Assembly (NCBI RefSeq): GCF_029626175.1
Contig: NZ_JARUBM010000002.1
Location: 6,403,001 to 6,467,000 of the forward strand
DNA length: 64,000 nt
From: Micromonospora sp. WMMD1082
GTDB taxonomy: Bacteria; Actinomycetota; Actinomycetes; Mycobacteriales; Micromonosporaceae
Reading direction: 5' to 3'
Shown here in pieces: positions 1-8,620 of the stretch. Made by a program: the position numbers and the translations under genes. A model generated the notes under the pieces. The model worked only from the letters and a program-made list of their open reading frames with translations, searched no databases and had not been told where the DNA came from. Position 1 is the first letter of the stretch, and every line of letters starts with the position of its first letter.

Positions 1-2
1 TG

Positions 3-2561
3 CGCACCCGGCTGCGCGTGGTCGACGGCGAACCGCACCAGGAGACCGTCGCGGCCGGGGTGCTGCCGCTGCTGCTGCGCGCCGGGGTCGGCGACGGCGC
101 CGAGGCCGCCCGGGAGGCCGCGGGCCGGCTCGGCGACGTGGCGTTCGACCACACCGCCGAGTGGCCGCTGCGGGTCGCGCTGGTGACCGTCGACGACCGG
201 GTACGGCAGGTCGTGGTGGTGTTCAGCCACACCACCGTGGACGCGCACGCCGCCGAGCTGGTGCTGCGGGATCTACGGCTGCTCCTGCTGCGCGGCGGCC
301 TGTCCACTCCGCCCGGTCCGCAGTCGGCGGACGTCGCCCGGCGGCAGCACGGCGTCGACCGGCGTCGCTCGGAGCGGGCGATCGGACACTGGCTGCGGGA
401 GTTCCCGCGGCTCCCCCGGTCACCCCTGACACCGACCGGGCCGGGCCTCGACCCGCCGCTGCGCCGGGGTGTGCTGGTCTCCTCCGCCGTCGACACGGCC
501 GCCCGGATGATCGCCGCCCGACACCGGGTCAGCGTCTCGGCGGTCCTGCTGACCGGCTTCCAGGCACTGGCCGTCCGCGATGGCGGACAGGACGTCTCCG
601 GCCTGTTCCCGATGGCGCACAACCGGTTCCGCGCCGAGTACGCGAACGCGGTCGCCAACCTGGGTCAGATCGGCTTCTGCGTGGTGGACCTGGCCGGCCG
701 TCCCGACTTCACCGAGTTGCTGTCCCGCGTCTGGGCGGCCTCCCTCGACGGCCTGCGGCACGCGTACTACGATCCGCCCGCGCTGCGCCGGGCGTTCGAG
801 GAACGGGGCGTCGACTACGACACGGCGTTCCTGCCGCACCACTACTTCAACGACGTCCGGCTGCCCGTCGGGGGCGTCGGCGCGGTGCCCGAGGCCACCC
901 CGGCCGAGCTGCGTGCCGCTATGGACCGCAGCACCTTCTCCTGGACGGCGGGGTTGCACCAGGCGTCCTGGCACCTGCTGGCCCACGTGGTCGACGAGCC
1001 CGGCGGGGTGGGCATCACGCTCACCGTGGACACCCGCCACCGTGCCATGGACTCCGTCGAGCCGCTCCTGCGCGGGCTGGAGGAACTGCTGGTCCGGGCC
1101 GCCTTCGCCGACGTACCGTGGCCCTGGTCGTCGACCGGCGGCGCACCCGTCGGCGGCACGCCCACCGGCACCGTGCCCATCGACACCGCGCCCACCCGCA
1201 GCGTCGGGGCGGAGACCGAGGAGGTGGCGTACGCGCGGTTCGCGGGCGGGCGGGACGCGAGCGCGCCGCTCACCTGGGGCCAGCGGGCGATGTGGCGCAG
1301 CGTCGACGAGTTCGAGGCGCCCGCCGCGTACCGCGCCCTGAGCCTCCCCCGCACCCTGACCGTCCCCGCGGCGGTGGCGGTGGCCGTGCCGGAGGCGGTG
1401 CGGGCGGTCGGCGCGCTGCTCGCCCGCCACGAGTCGCTGCGCACCCGGTTCCGGCGTCGCGGCGACGAGCTGCACCAGGAGACGACGGCGGCCGGGCGGC
1501 TGCCGGTCCTCGTGCACGCCGTACCGCGACCGGCGGACGACCCCGACGGCCGGGCCGCCGCGGCGGAGCTGACCGGGCGGCTGCACGAGCCCCGCTTCGA
1601 CCACGTGGCCGAGTGGCCGCTGCGGGTCGCGCTGGTCACCGTCGACAACCGGGTACGGCAGGTCGTGGTGGTGTTCAGCCACTCGGCAGTGGACGTCCAC
1701 GCCGCGCAGATCGTCCTGCGCGACCTGCGGAGGCTGCTGACACACAAGTCCCTGGACACCCCGGCGGGCCTGCAGACGCTGGATCTCGCCGAGCGGGAAC
1801 GCCACGCCGAACTGGCCCGCTCGCGGCGGGCGGTGCGGTACTGGGTCCGGCAACTCTCGGGCCTGACGCCGAGCCTGTCCGAGGCGGTGGCGCCGGCGGC
1901 GGACGCCCGCCACCGGCGCGGTGCGCTAGTCTCCGCGGCGGTGCACCACGCCGCGCAGCTGGTGGCGACCCGGCACCGGGTCAGCACCGCCAGCGTCCTG
2001 CTCGCGGCGACCGCCGCCGCGCTGGCCGGGGACGGTGCGCAGGATGCCTGCGGGATCGTGGTGATGGCGAACAACCGCTTCCTACCCGGGCACGACACGG
2101 CGGTCGGCACCCTCAACCAGATCGGACTCTGCCGGCTCGACCTGGCCGACCGCCCCGGCTTCGTCGAGTTGCTCTCCCGGGCGCGCAGTGCCGCCCTGGA
2201 CGCCTACCGGCACGCCTACTACGACCCGGCCGAGTGGGAGCGCACCGTCACCGAGCTGGGCCACGACCACCGCAGCTTCCTGGCCGGATTCTGCTATCTC
2301 AACGACGCCCGACTGTCCCGGGACGCCGACGCGGAGGTGCCCGACCTGGACGAGGCGGCCCTGCGTGCGCTGGTGTCCCGCAGCGAGTTCCGCTGGCTGC
2401 CGGAGCTGGCGCAGTTCCCGTGGCGCTGCCGGGTCCAGGTGCTCGACGCACCGGGCGCGGTCGAGCTGGTCGTCACGGCCAACACCCGGTACTTCCCCGC
2501 GGAGCGCTTCGCCCCCTTCCTCCGCACCATCGAGACCCTCCTGACCGAGGCAGTTCATTGA
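3..2561 (+). CDS. Tandem condensation-domain protein (5' end outside window)
   Basis: The reading frame is open at the left edge, so the start lies upstream and only the last ~853 residues are visible. The protein holds two copies of a condensation-like (NRPS C / acyltransferase superfamily) domain: one running to about residue 365 and one from about 420 to the end, joined by a Thr/Pro-rich linker. Each copy carries the active-site segment as FSHTTVDAHA or FSHSAVDVHA. Compared with the family motif HHxxxDG, the second (catalytic) His and the Asp are kept, while the first His and the Gly are lost. No adenylation or carrier domain is visible. In the known family such proteins join or transfer acyl groups; which reaction this one performs cannot be told. 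The next gene is 131 bases downstream and looks unrelated. Confidence 0.7.
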   Translation, partial: RTRLRVVDGEPHQETVAAGVLPLLLRAGVGDGAEAAREAAGRLGDVAFDHTAEWPLRVALVTVDDRVRQVVVVFSHTTVDAHAAELVLRDLRLLLLRGGLSTPPGPQSADVARRQHGVDRRRSERAIGHWLREFPRLPRSPLTPTGPGLDPPLRRGVLVSSAVDTAARMIAARHRVSVSAVLLTGFQALAVRDGGQDVSGLFPMAHNRFRAEYANAVANLGQIGFCVVDLAGRPDFTELLSRVWAASLDGLRHAYYDPPALRRAFEERGVDYDTAFLPHHYFNDVRLPVGGVGAVPEATPAELRAAMDRSTFSWTAGLHQASWHLLAHVVDEPGGVGITLTVDTRHRAMDSVEPLLRGLEELLVRAAFADVPWPWSSTGGAPVGGTPTGTVPIDTAPTRSVGAETEEVAYARFAGGRDASAPLTWGQRAMWRSVDEFEAPAAYRALSLPRTLTVPAAVAVAVPEAVRAVGALLARHESLRTRFRRRGDELHQETTAAGRLPVLVHAVPRPADDPDGRAAAAELTGRLHEPRFDHVAEWPLRVALVTVDNRVRQVVVVFSHSAVDVHAAQIVLRDLRRLLTHKSLDTPAGLQTLDLAERERHAELARSRRAVRYWVRQLSGLTPSLSEAVAPAADARHRRGALVSAAVHHAAQLVATRHRVSTASVLLAATAAALAGDGAQDACGIVVMANNRFLPGHDTAVGTLNQIGLCRLDLADRPGFVELLSRARSAALDAYRHAYYDPAEWERTVTELGHDHRSFLAGFCYLNDARLSRDADAEVPDLDEAALRALVSRSEFRWLPELAQFPWRCRVQVLDAPGAVELVVTANTRYFPAERFAPFLRTIETLLTEAVH
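156..230 (+). repeat. Intragenic repeat copy 1 (75 bp)
   Basis: These 75 bases match 1608..1682 at 73 positions and code for the segment before and including the SHxxxD motif of the first condensation domain. Flanking parts of the two domains are much more diverged. Confidence 0.8.
1608..1682 (+). repeat. Intragenic repeat copy 2 (75 bp)
   Basis: Second copy of the 75-base segment at 156..230, with two differences, lying in the second condensation domain. The locally high identity suggests gene conversion between the two domains. Confidence 0.8.
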
Positions 2562-2692
2562 TATGTGTTCATGGGGGTGCAATAATTAACAGACTTTACA
2601 GTTGGGTCCGCCCGCGCCGGTCGCGCCACCGGTGACGGCCTGCCCGCGCGGCGGCGGACCACGACCCGCTGCGCGGCAGAGAGGACCAGGAC

Positions 2693-4300
2693 ATGGCGCG
2701 ACGACTGGACCGGCATCGTCCACACCGGGCCCGCACCCGGCTGACCGCCACGCTCGTGGCGGCCCTGCTCGGCGTACCGGCGAGCCTGACCGTCGGTGTC
2801 GGGCCGGCCGCCGCGGCGGCCGTGGGCGCGATCACCGGGCTCGGCGGCAAGTGCGTCGACGTGGCCGGGGCGAACTCCGCCAACGGCACCCAGGTGCAGC
2901 TGTACGCGTGCAACGGCACCACCGCACAGCAGTGGACAATCGCCGACGACGGCACGATCCGGTCGCTCGGCAAGTGCCTCGACGTCGCCGCCGCGAGCAC
3001 GGCCAACGGCGCCCGGGTGCAGATCTACGACTGCAACGGCACCGGGGCACAGCGCTGGTCGGCCAGCGGCGGGCAGCTGGTCAACCCGAACTCGGGCAAG
3101 TGTCTCGACGCGACCGGGCAGAGTTCCGCCGACGGCACCCCGTTGCAGATCTGGACCTGCACCGGGAGCGCCAACCAGACGTGGGTGCTGCCCAGCGGCG
3201 GCACCCCTCCCCCGTCGACGGGCTTCGTCCACCCCGGCGTCCACGTCAGCCGCGGCCAGCTCGACTTCGTCCGTTCTCGGGTGCAGGCCGGCGCGCAGCC
3301 CTGGACGTCGGCCTTCAACCAGATGATGAACAGCCGGTACGCCTCCCTGACCCGGAACCCGGCCGCCCGCGCGGTCGTCGAGTGCGGCTCGTACTCCAAT
3401 CCCAACAACGGCTGCACGGACGAGCGGGAGGATGCGATCGCCGCGTACACCCACGCGCTGGCCTGGTACGTCACCGGGGACTCGCGGTACGCGCAGAAGT
3501 CGATCCAGATCATGGACGCCTGGTCGGCGACGATCACCTCGCACACCGGCAGCAACGCGCCGTTGCAGACCGGGTGGGCGGGATCGGTCTGGCCCCGCGC
3601 CGCCGAGATCATCCGCTACACGTACGGCAGCTGGCCCAACGCCACCCGGTTCGCCACCATGCTGCGCACCGTCTACCTGCCGGTGGTGCGTAACGGCTCC
3701 AACAGCAACGGCAACTGGGAACTCACCATGATGGAGGCCACCGTCGGCATCGCCGTCTTCCTGGAGGACCGGGCCGCCTACGACGCGGCGGTGACCCGCT
3801 TCCTCAACCGGGCCCGCGCCTTCATCTACCTGCCCAGCGACGGCGACCTGCCACACACGGTGCCGGGCAGCGGGCTGAGCACCCGCGCCCAGATCGTCAA
3901 CTACTGGCACGGCCAGTCCACCTTCGTCGCCGGCCTCGCGCAGGAGACCTGCCGCGACTTCACCCACACCGGGTACGGGATCTCCGCCATCTCGCACGTC
4001 GCGGAGACCTCCCGGATCCAGGGCCGGGACCTGTACCCGCAGGTGGGCGAGCGGCTGCGGCACGCCCTCGGCTTCCACTCGACGTACCAGCTCGGCGAGC
4101 CGGCGCCGGCCTGGCTGTGCGGCGGCAGCCTCACCCGGGGGCTCGGCCCGATCACCGAGGTCGGCTACAACGCCATGGCCAACCGCCTGGGCAACTCGAT
4201 GACGAACACCCGGACGCTCACGCTCCAGCAGCGCCCGGCCGGCACCAACAACCTCTTCGTCGCCTGGGAGACCCTGACCCACGGGGACAACCTCTCCTGA
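2693..4300 (+). CDS. Secreted ricin-lectin (CBM13) / alginate-lyase-fold protein
   Basis: The 535-residue protein begins with a Sec signal peptide ending near AAAAA (residues ~1-42). A beta-trefoil ricin-type lectin domain follows (about 46-168). It shows three internal repeats, each with KC(L/V)D and a Q-x-W-like element (QQW, QRW, NQTW). A Pro-rich hinge leads to an (alpha/alpha) toroid related to the alginate lyase family (Pfam Alginate_lyase) from about 180 to the end, with the conserved-looking segments NGNWELTMMEATVGIA and CRDFTHTGYGISA. The expected role is extracellular binding and beta-elimination of a uronate polysaccharide, but the substrate is inferred only. The start has GAGGA seven bases upstream. 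The AT-rich stretch 2562-2600 upstream probably holds its promoter. Confidence 0.8.
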   Translation: MARRLDRHRPHRARTRLTATLVAALLGVPASLTVGVGPAAAAAVGAITGLGGKCVDVAGANSANGTQVQLYACNGTTAQQWTIADDGTIRSLGKCLDVAAASTANGARVQIYDCNGTGAQRWSASGGQLVNPNSGKCLDATGQSSADGTPLQIWTCTGSANQTWVLPSGGTPPPSTGFVHPGVHVSRGQLDFVRSRVQAGAQPWTSAFNQMMNSRYASLTRNPAARAVVECGSYSNPNNGCTDEREDAIAAYTHALAWYVTGDSRYAQKSIQIMDAWSATITSHTGSNAPLQTGWAGSVWPRAAEIIRYTYGSWPNATRFATMLRTVYLPVVRNGSNSNGNWELTMMEATVGIAVFLEDRAAYDAAVTRFLNRARAFIYLPSDGDLPHTVPGSGLSTRAQIVNYWHGQSTFVAGLAQETCRDFTHTGYGISAISHVAETSRIQGRDLYPQVGERLRHALGFHSTYQLGEPAPAWLCGGSLTRGLGPITEVGYNAMANRLGNSMTNTRTLTLQQRPAGTNNLFVAWETLTHGDNLS

Positions 4301-4312
4301 CGTACGCCGGGA

Positions 4313-4339
4313 CGGTCGCCGTCGTACCGTCGGCGACCG
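4313..4339 (+). terminator. GC-rich hairpin after the lectin/lyase gene
   Basis: A 9-bp perfect stem (CGGTCGCCG/CGGCGACCG) with a 9-base loop begins 12 bases after the stop codon. There is no T tract, as is usual in actinomycetes. Confidence 0.5.
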
Positions 4340-4360
4340 CCCTGCCCGGAATACGCGACG

Positions 4361-4409
4361 AGATCTTGGACAGTTTCCGTTCAGCGCAAACGGAAACTGT
4401 CCAAGATCT
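4361..4409. repeat. Perfect 21-bp inverted repeat
   Basis: Arms 4361..4381 and 4389..4409 are exact reverse complements around a 7-base loop. The AGATCTTGG...CCAAGATCT ends resemble the outer ends of the dyad at 60250..60328. It lies between the lectin/lyase gene and nudC. It could be a terminator or a dispersed palindromic element. Confidence 0.85.
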
Positions 4410-4601
4410 GGACCGGATGCCGTAGCCGGACCGGATTACCCGTTCGGGGGTCCATGACGGGCGGAGAACATCCGCCGCTTAACGCGACTCCCGGGTACCA
4501 CGGGCCGACTGGTTCAGCGAACTACGTACCTCGGGTGACCGGCGTGGATGGACGCGCACCGCTGACCGCGGGCACCGACCGCATGGGGGCACGATCGAGG
4601 C

Positions 4602-5543
4602 ATGACGTTCGACGCGCTGGCGTACACGGCGACACCGCACGATCGGGCCGCGGTCCTGCGCGCCGATCCGGACTGGGTCGCCGATCAGCTCCGGCGCGAC
4701 GACAGCCAGGTGCTGCCACTGTGGCGCGACCGGCTCCTGCTGACCGCCGACGGCCACCCGGTCACCCGCACCGGAGCGGCGGGCCGCGCCCTGGCGGCGG
4801 CGGCCGGCCAGACCGCCCTGCTGGGCCTCGACGGCACCACGGCGACCTTCGCCGCCGACCTGAGCGCGGCCGAGGAGGCCGACGCGCTCCGGCTCGGTGC
4901 CGCGCACGCCAGCGCCGACCTGCGCAGCCTGGCCGCCACGCTGCCCGGCCCGCTCGCCGCCACCCTGGCGTACGCGCGCGGAATGCTCTACTGGAACCGG
5001 CACACCGGATACTGCGGCACCTGCGGCGCGGCGACCGCCAGCGCGCACGCCGGTCACCTGCGGGTGTGCCAGGGCCCGGAGTGCGGCCGGCAACTGTTTC
5101 CCCGGATCGAGCCCGCCGTCATCGTGCTGGTGGAAGGCCCCGGTCCCCGACCACGCTGCCTGCTCGCCCGCCATCACGGCGCCGGCCCGGACAACTTCTC
5201 CCTGCTGGCCGGGTTCGTCGAGATCGGGGAGAGCCTGGAGGGTGCCGTGCGCCGCGAGGTCGCCGAGGAGGCCGGGGTCGCGATCGGCACGGTGACCTAC
5301 CGTGGCTCACAGGGCTGGCCCTTCCCGGCCGGCCTCATGGTCGGCTTCGTCGCCCAGGCCGTCGACGAGAGCATCACCGTGGACGGCACGGAGCTACTGG
5401 CGGCGCGGTGGTTCAGCCGCGCCGAGATCGTCGAACGCGTCGTCGACGGGCCCGGCTCGGGTCCGGTCGACTCCATCGGCGGTCGGCTGCTGCGCTCCTG
5501 GGCCGGCCTCGATGGGCACGATCGCCAGCCCCGGCCGGTCTGA
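4602..5543 (+). CDS. nudC: NADH pyrophosphatase NudC
   Basis: The 313-residue protein has the three-part NudC architecture. The N-terminal half is a divergent Nudix-like domain. A four-Cys zinc ribbon follows around residues 136-165 (CGTC...CQGPEC). The C-terminal Nudix domain carries a full Nudix box near residue 203 (GFVEIGES, then REVAEEAGV, the G-x5-E-x7-REVxEExGV pattern), followed by the NudC-type SQGWPFP motif. The family hydrolyses NADH to NMNH and AMP and also removes NAD caps from RNA. It acts in the cytoplasm and usually stands alone, as here. The ATG at 4602 has only a weak GAGG one base away. Convergent with the thioesterase gene. Confidence 0.93.
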   Translation: MTFDALAYTATPHDRAAVLRADPDWVADQLRRDDSQVLPLWRDRLLLTADGHPVTRTGAAGRALAAAAGQTALLGLDGTTATFAADLSAAEEADALRLGAAHASADLRSLAATLPGPLAATLAYARGMLYWNRHTGYCGTCGAATASAHAGHLRVCQGPECGRQLFPRIEPAVIVLVEGPGPRPRCLLARHHGAGPDNFSLLAGFVEIGESLEGAVRREVAEEAGVAIGTVTYRGSQGWPFPAGLMVGFVAQAVDESITVDGTELLAARWFSRAEIVERVVDGPGSGPVDSIGGRLLRSWAGLDGHDRQPRPV

Positions 5544-5604
5544 CCCGTCGGCCGGCCCGGCCACGGCCGCCACGCCCCCGGGTGGGCGGCACCGACGGCC
5601 AGGC

Positions 5605-5700
5605 CAGCGGAGCGAGGTCGGCGGGGCGCGGTCAGCAGGCGCGGTCAGCAGGCGCGATCGGCGGAGCGCGGTCAGCGGGCGCGATCGGCGGGCGCGGTCA
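5605..5700. repeat. 13/14-bp tandem repeat array
   Basis: About seven imperfect units of the type GCGCGGTCAGCGG / GCGCGATCGGCGG run head to tail in the convergent gap between nudC and the thioesterase gene. The array runs into the thioesterase stop codon. Units alternate GGTCAG and GATCGG cores. Confidence 0.75.
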
Positions 5701-6222
5701 GGGGATGTCGGCCGGCGCGTCGAGCAGGGCGTGGCGCAGGGCCAACCGGTGCTCGCGACGGATCTCGGCCTCCCGGTAGCGACGCCGGTCGCCGTCGGTC
5801 TCCGGCAGCAGCGGCGGCACCGGGCGCGGGTGGCCGGCGTCGTCCACGGCCACCATCACCAGGTGCGCGGTGGCCACGTCGGTGGGCGGTACGGCGCGGT
5901 CCCACCGGTCGGCGGTGACCCGCACCGCCACCTCCATCGAGCTGCGGCCGGCCCAGGTGATCCGGGCGTCCACGTGCACCACGTCGCCGACCCGCACGGC
6001 CCGCAGGAACGCCGTCTCGTCGATGGCCGCGGTCACCGCCGGCCCGTCCGAGTGTCGGGCGGCCACCACCCCGGCGACCGAGTCGATCAGGTTGAGGATC
6101 CGGCCGCCGTGGACCGTACCCATGAGGTTGGTGTGGTGCTGGTCCATGATCTGCGACAGGGTCAGGTGCGACGCCGACGGTGGGCGACCGTCGATCGCGA
6201 TGGTCTCGGGCACTCTGGTCAT
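5698..6222 (-). CDS. Acyl-CoA thioesterase (hotdog fold)
   Basis: A 174-residue single hotdog-domain protein of the YciA/BACH-like acyl-CoA thioesterase family. The helix region MDQHHTNLMGTVHGGRIL (residues ~25-42) matches the family pattern in which H..N..G..HGG lines the active site, and SMEVAVRV forms the following strand. Members hydrolyse acyl-CoA to free acid and CoA in the cytoplasm as oligomers. The ATG at 6222 has AGGA a few bases upstream. Longer in-frame starts would translate through the riboswitch and were not used. The gene lies directly downstream, on the same strand, of a cobalamin riboswitch, which is an unexpected partner. Confidence 0.85.
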   Translation of the reverse strand: MTRVPETIAIDGRPPSASHLTLSQIMDQHHTNLMGTVHGGRILNLIDSVAGVVAARHSDGPAVTAAIDETAFLRAVRVGDVVHVDARITWAGRSSMEVAVRVTADRWDRAVPPTDVATAHLVMVAVDDAGHPRPVPPLLPETDGDRRRYREAEIRREHRLALRHALLDAPADIP

Positions 6223-6355
6223 CCGTCCTCGGGAAGCAGGCCACCGGCATCGAGGGCGCGCACGTCGAGGACCGCCGACGACTGGCGTACGGCGAGTCAC
6301 CCGCCCGACCCACCCGCGAGGCCGACGGCAGCGCACACACCTCGTGTGCGCGGCG

Positions 6356-6550
6356 CGGGCAGGTCTTCGGACTCGCGGGCGTCGCCGGGCGTCGCCCGGT
6401 CCTCCTACTGGCCGTCGCTTCCCGGACCCACCCGGGTCCAGTGCCGATGACGGCGGTCGTTCCCACTCACCGCTGCGGGGCAGTCCCGGACTTCCACCGG
6501 GTTCCCTCTTGCGACGCCCGACCGGGGTGGCCGGGCGAACCAGCGCCGCA
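6356..6550 (-). promoter_or_regulatory. Cobalamin (B12) riboswitch
   Basis: Read on the minus strand, the landmarks of the AdoCbl aptamer appear in order: AGAGGGAACCCGGTGGAAG with TCCGGGACTGCCCCGC (6510-6475), a CACTGG element, GGGAAGCGACGGCCAGTAGG, and the terminal CGAGTCCGAAGACCTGCC (about 6374-6357). The 3' end is followed by a GCGCACAC/GTGTGCGC hairpin (6331-6351) that could be part of the expression platform. The only gene downstream on this strand within reach is the thioesterase, about 135 bases away. Riboswitch identity is seen directly in the conserved boxes. Its target is inferred. Confidence 0.88.
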
Positions 6551-6740
6551 GCCACGATATCCGCCGCCGGGATGGACCCGGGCACTCACCACCGCCGGTG
6601 TGAGGTTGCTCGCCCGACGGTCCGCTCCCCGCCGGGCCGGCCGTACGGTCTGCACTGCCGGTCGTAGCGGTGGCCGTGCGGGAATCGGTGGCCGTCCGCT
6701 CGTCGTGATGGCCGGCCGGAAATGGCGCCAGGCCGTGATC

Positions 6741-6759
6741 GCGGGTTAGCCTGCCCTAA
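6741..6759 (+). promoter_or_regulatory. Possible iron box (IdeR/DmdR-type)
   Basis: GCGGGTTAGCCTGCCCTAA matches the 19-bp actinobacterial iron-box consensus TTAGGTTAGGCTAACCTAA at about 14 positions. It sits 23 bases before the ABC exporter start, where a repressor would block transcription. The match is manual and not scored against background. Confidence 0.4.
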
Positions 6760-6782
6760 CTTGTCGGGGGAGTGAGGCGGGG

Positions 6783-8462
6783 ATGGCACCGAGCACGGCG
6801 CGGCTGATCGGCGGGATGTTCTGGCGCCAGCGCCGGGACACCGCCCTGTGTGCCACCTTCTGGTCCCTGCACCAGGTGTGCGAGGCACTCGTCCCGGTGG
6901 CGATCGGCCTGGTCATCGACCAGGCCGTGGGGACGGGGTCGACCTCGGCGATGGTCTGGTCCGTGCTGGGCATCTTCGCGCTGTTCACCGCCCTCACCAT
7001 GGGGTGGCGGTCGGGCTTCTGGTTCCTCTCCAAGGCGATGGTGGAGGAGTCGCACGCGTTGCGGATGCGGGTGGTCCGGCGCGTCGTCGGCGGGCGGGGC
7101 ATCCGGACCAGACGCCAGAGCGGTGAACTGCTCTCGATCGCGACCTCCGACACCCAGTCCGCCGCCGAGTTGCTCGAACTGGGCAGCCGGGGCGTGAGCG
7201 CGCTGCTCGGCCTGACGGTGTCGACGATCGTGCTGCTGCGCATCGACTGGTCACTCGGACTCGGGCTGGTGGTGGGCGTACCGATCCTGGTGCTCGGGCT
7301 CAACGCGCTCGGACCGCTCGTGGGGCGGCACACGTCGGCGCAGCAGCAGGCCATCGGTCGGGCCGCCGCCACGGCGTCGGATCTCCTGCGCGGGCTCCGA
7401 CCGCTGCGCGGCTTCGGTGGCGTGACCGAGGCCGCCCGCCGTTACCGTACGGCCAGCCGCACGTCGCTGCGCGCCAGCGTCGGCACGGTCAAGGCCGGTG
7501 CCACGTTCGTCGGCGCCTCGACGTTCACCACCGGCCTGCTGATCACGGTGGTGGCCGCCCTGGCGGGCTGGTACGCCCTGCAGGGGCGGATCACGGTCGG
7601 GCAGCTCATCACGATCGTCGGGCTGGCCACGTTCATCACCGATCCGGTGCTCAACCTCGCCGACTGCGTCTTCCGGCTGGCAACGGCCCGGGCCAGCGCG
7701 GCCCGCGTGGCCGAGGTGCTCGCCGCACCCGAACGGGCCCCGTCCGGCGTACGGGCGGCGCAGGCGGGCACGCTGGCCCTCGACGAGGTGCACACGCCCG
7801 GCCTGGACGGCGTCGGCCTCGCCGTGCGGCCCGGCGAGATGCTCGGTGTGGTCACCGGCGAGACCGTCACCGCCGATGACGTCACCGACCTGCTCTCCGG
7901 CGCGCGGTCGCCCGAGCGGGGCGAGGTGACGCTGGCCGGCACGCCGATGCGGGAGCTGGACGTCGACTCGCTGCGCCGGGCCGTGCTCGTCGAGCCGCAC
8001 GGGGTCGACCTGCTCGGCGCCACCCTGCGTGAAGTACTGCAGACCGGGGACGACCGGGACGACGCCACGTTGAGCGCCGGCATCGCGGCGGCCTCCGTCG
8101 GTGACCTGCTCGCCGACGGCGACGCCGGGCTGGACCGCGAGCTGACCGACCACGGCCTGAACCTCTCCGGCGGTCAGCGGCAGCGGATCGCCCTGGCCCG
8201 CGCGCTGCTGGCCGACCGGCCGGTCACCGTCTTCCGCGACCCGACGACAGCGGTCGACGCGGTCACCGAGCACGCCATCGCCGAGGGGATCCGCGCCCAC
8301 CGGACCGGCGACGGGCGAGCGACGATCCTGGTCACCACGAGCGCACCACTGCTCGACCGGTGCGACCGCGTCGTCTTCGTCCAGGGCGGCCGGGTGTCGG
8401 CCGTCGGGCGCCACCGCGACCTGCTCGCGCACTCCTCGTACGCCGAGGTGGTGGCGCGATGA
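6783..8462 (+). CDS. ABC exporter subunit with degenerate ATP site (half-transporter 1)
   Basis: A 559-residue type IV half-transporter. A six-helix membrane domain covers roughly residues 1-320 and a nucleotide-binding domain follows. At the Walker A position (~353) the sequence reads GVVTGETVTADD, with no GxxGxGK(S/T) loop, so it lacks the P-loop Lys. The signature LSGGQRQRIALARALL is intact near residue 461. Walker B reads VTVFRDPTTAVD, without the usual DE. This is the pattern of the degenerate half of a heterodimeric exporter. It overlaps by four bases (ATGA) with a 27-codon mini-ORF and is followed by the partner gene, so the two halves are expected to form one transporter. A possible iron box upstream hints at a siderophore or iron-related substrate, which is unproven. 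Confidence 0.85.
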   Translation: MAPSTARLIGGMFWRQRRDTALCATFWSLHQVCEALVPVAIGLVIDQAVGTGSTSAMVWSVLGIFALFTALTMGWRSGFWFLSKAMVEESHALRMRVVRRVVGGRGIRTRRQSGELLSIATSDTQSAAELLELGSRGVSALLGLTVSTIVLLRIDWSLGLGLVVGVPILVLGLNALGPLVGRHTSAQQQAIGRAAATASDLLRGLRPLRGFGGVTEAARRYRTASRTSLRASVGTVKAGATFVGASTFTTGLLITVVAALAGWYALQGRITVGQLITIVGLATFITDPVLNLADCVFRLATARASAARVAEVLAAPERAPSGVRAAQAGTLALDEVHTPGLDGVGLAVRPGEMLGVVTGETVTADDVTDLLSGARSPERGEVTLAGTPMRELDVDSLRRAVLVEPHGVDLLGATLREVLQTGDDRDDATLSAGIAAASVGDLLADGDAGLDRELTDHGLNLSGGQRQRIALARALLADRPVTVFRDPTTAVDAVTEHAIAEGIRAHRTGDGRATILVTTSAPLLDRCDRVVFVQGGRVSAVGRHRDLLAHSSYAEVVAR

Positions 8463-8542
8463 GCGAACGTAGTGAGCGAATAATCCGGCTCAGTGCGATG
8501 GTGCCTCGTCGCGGCGCCGAGCGCAGCGAGGTGGCGCGATGA
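8459..8542 (+). CDS. Mini-ORF 1 inside 80-bp tandem repeat (27 aa)
   Basis: The start ATG overlaps the stop of the first ABC gene as ATGA. The 27-residue product begins MSERSERIIRL and ends at a TGA that overlaps the next ATG. It is one unit of an 80-bp duplication. It may matter only for translational coupling and may not be a functional peptide. Confidence 0.4.
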   Translation: MSERSERIIRLSAMVPRRGAERSEVAR

Positions 8543-8620
8543 GCGTGCGTAGTGAGCGAATCATTCGGCTCAGTGCGATGGTGCCTCGTCGCGGCGCCGA
8601 GCGCAGCGAGGTGGCGCGAT
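8461..8620 (+). repeat. 80-bp tandem duplication at ABC gene junction
   Basis: Units 8461..8540 and 8541..8620 are each exactly 80 bases and differ at about four positions. Each unit ends with GTGGCGCGAT, so the ATGA stop/start overlap is rebuilt at every junction. The CGTAGTGAGCGAAT and GCGCCGAGCGCAGCGAG parts look like a dispersed intergenic element rather than coding sequence. Confidence 0.9.

Noticed and set aside
420..1913. Minus-strand open frame of about 500 codons opposite the condensation-domain gene
   Set aside because: Gln/His/Arg/Val-rich shadow frame without recognisable domain.
1..4300. Reading the condensation protein and the lectin/lyase as part of one biosynthetic cluster
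   Set aside because: No carrier, adenylation, tailoring or transport gene is adjacent within the window, and the second gene is a glycan-active secreted protein.
6223..6585. In-frame N-terminal extension of the thioesterase
   Set aside because: It would translate through the cobalamin riboswitch; ATG 6222 has a ribosome site and fits the family length.
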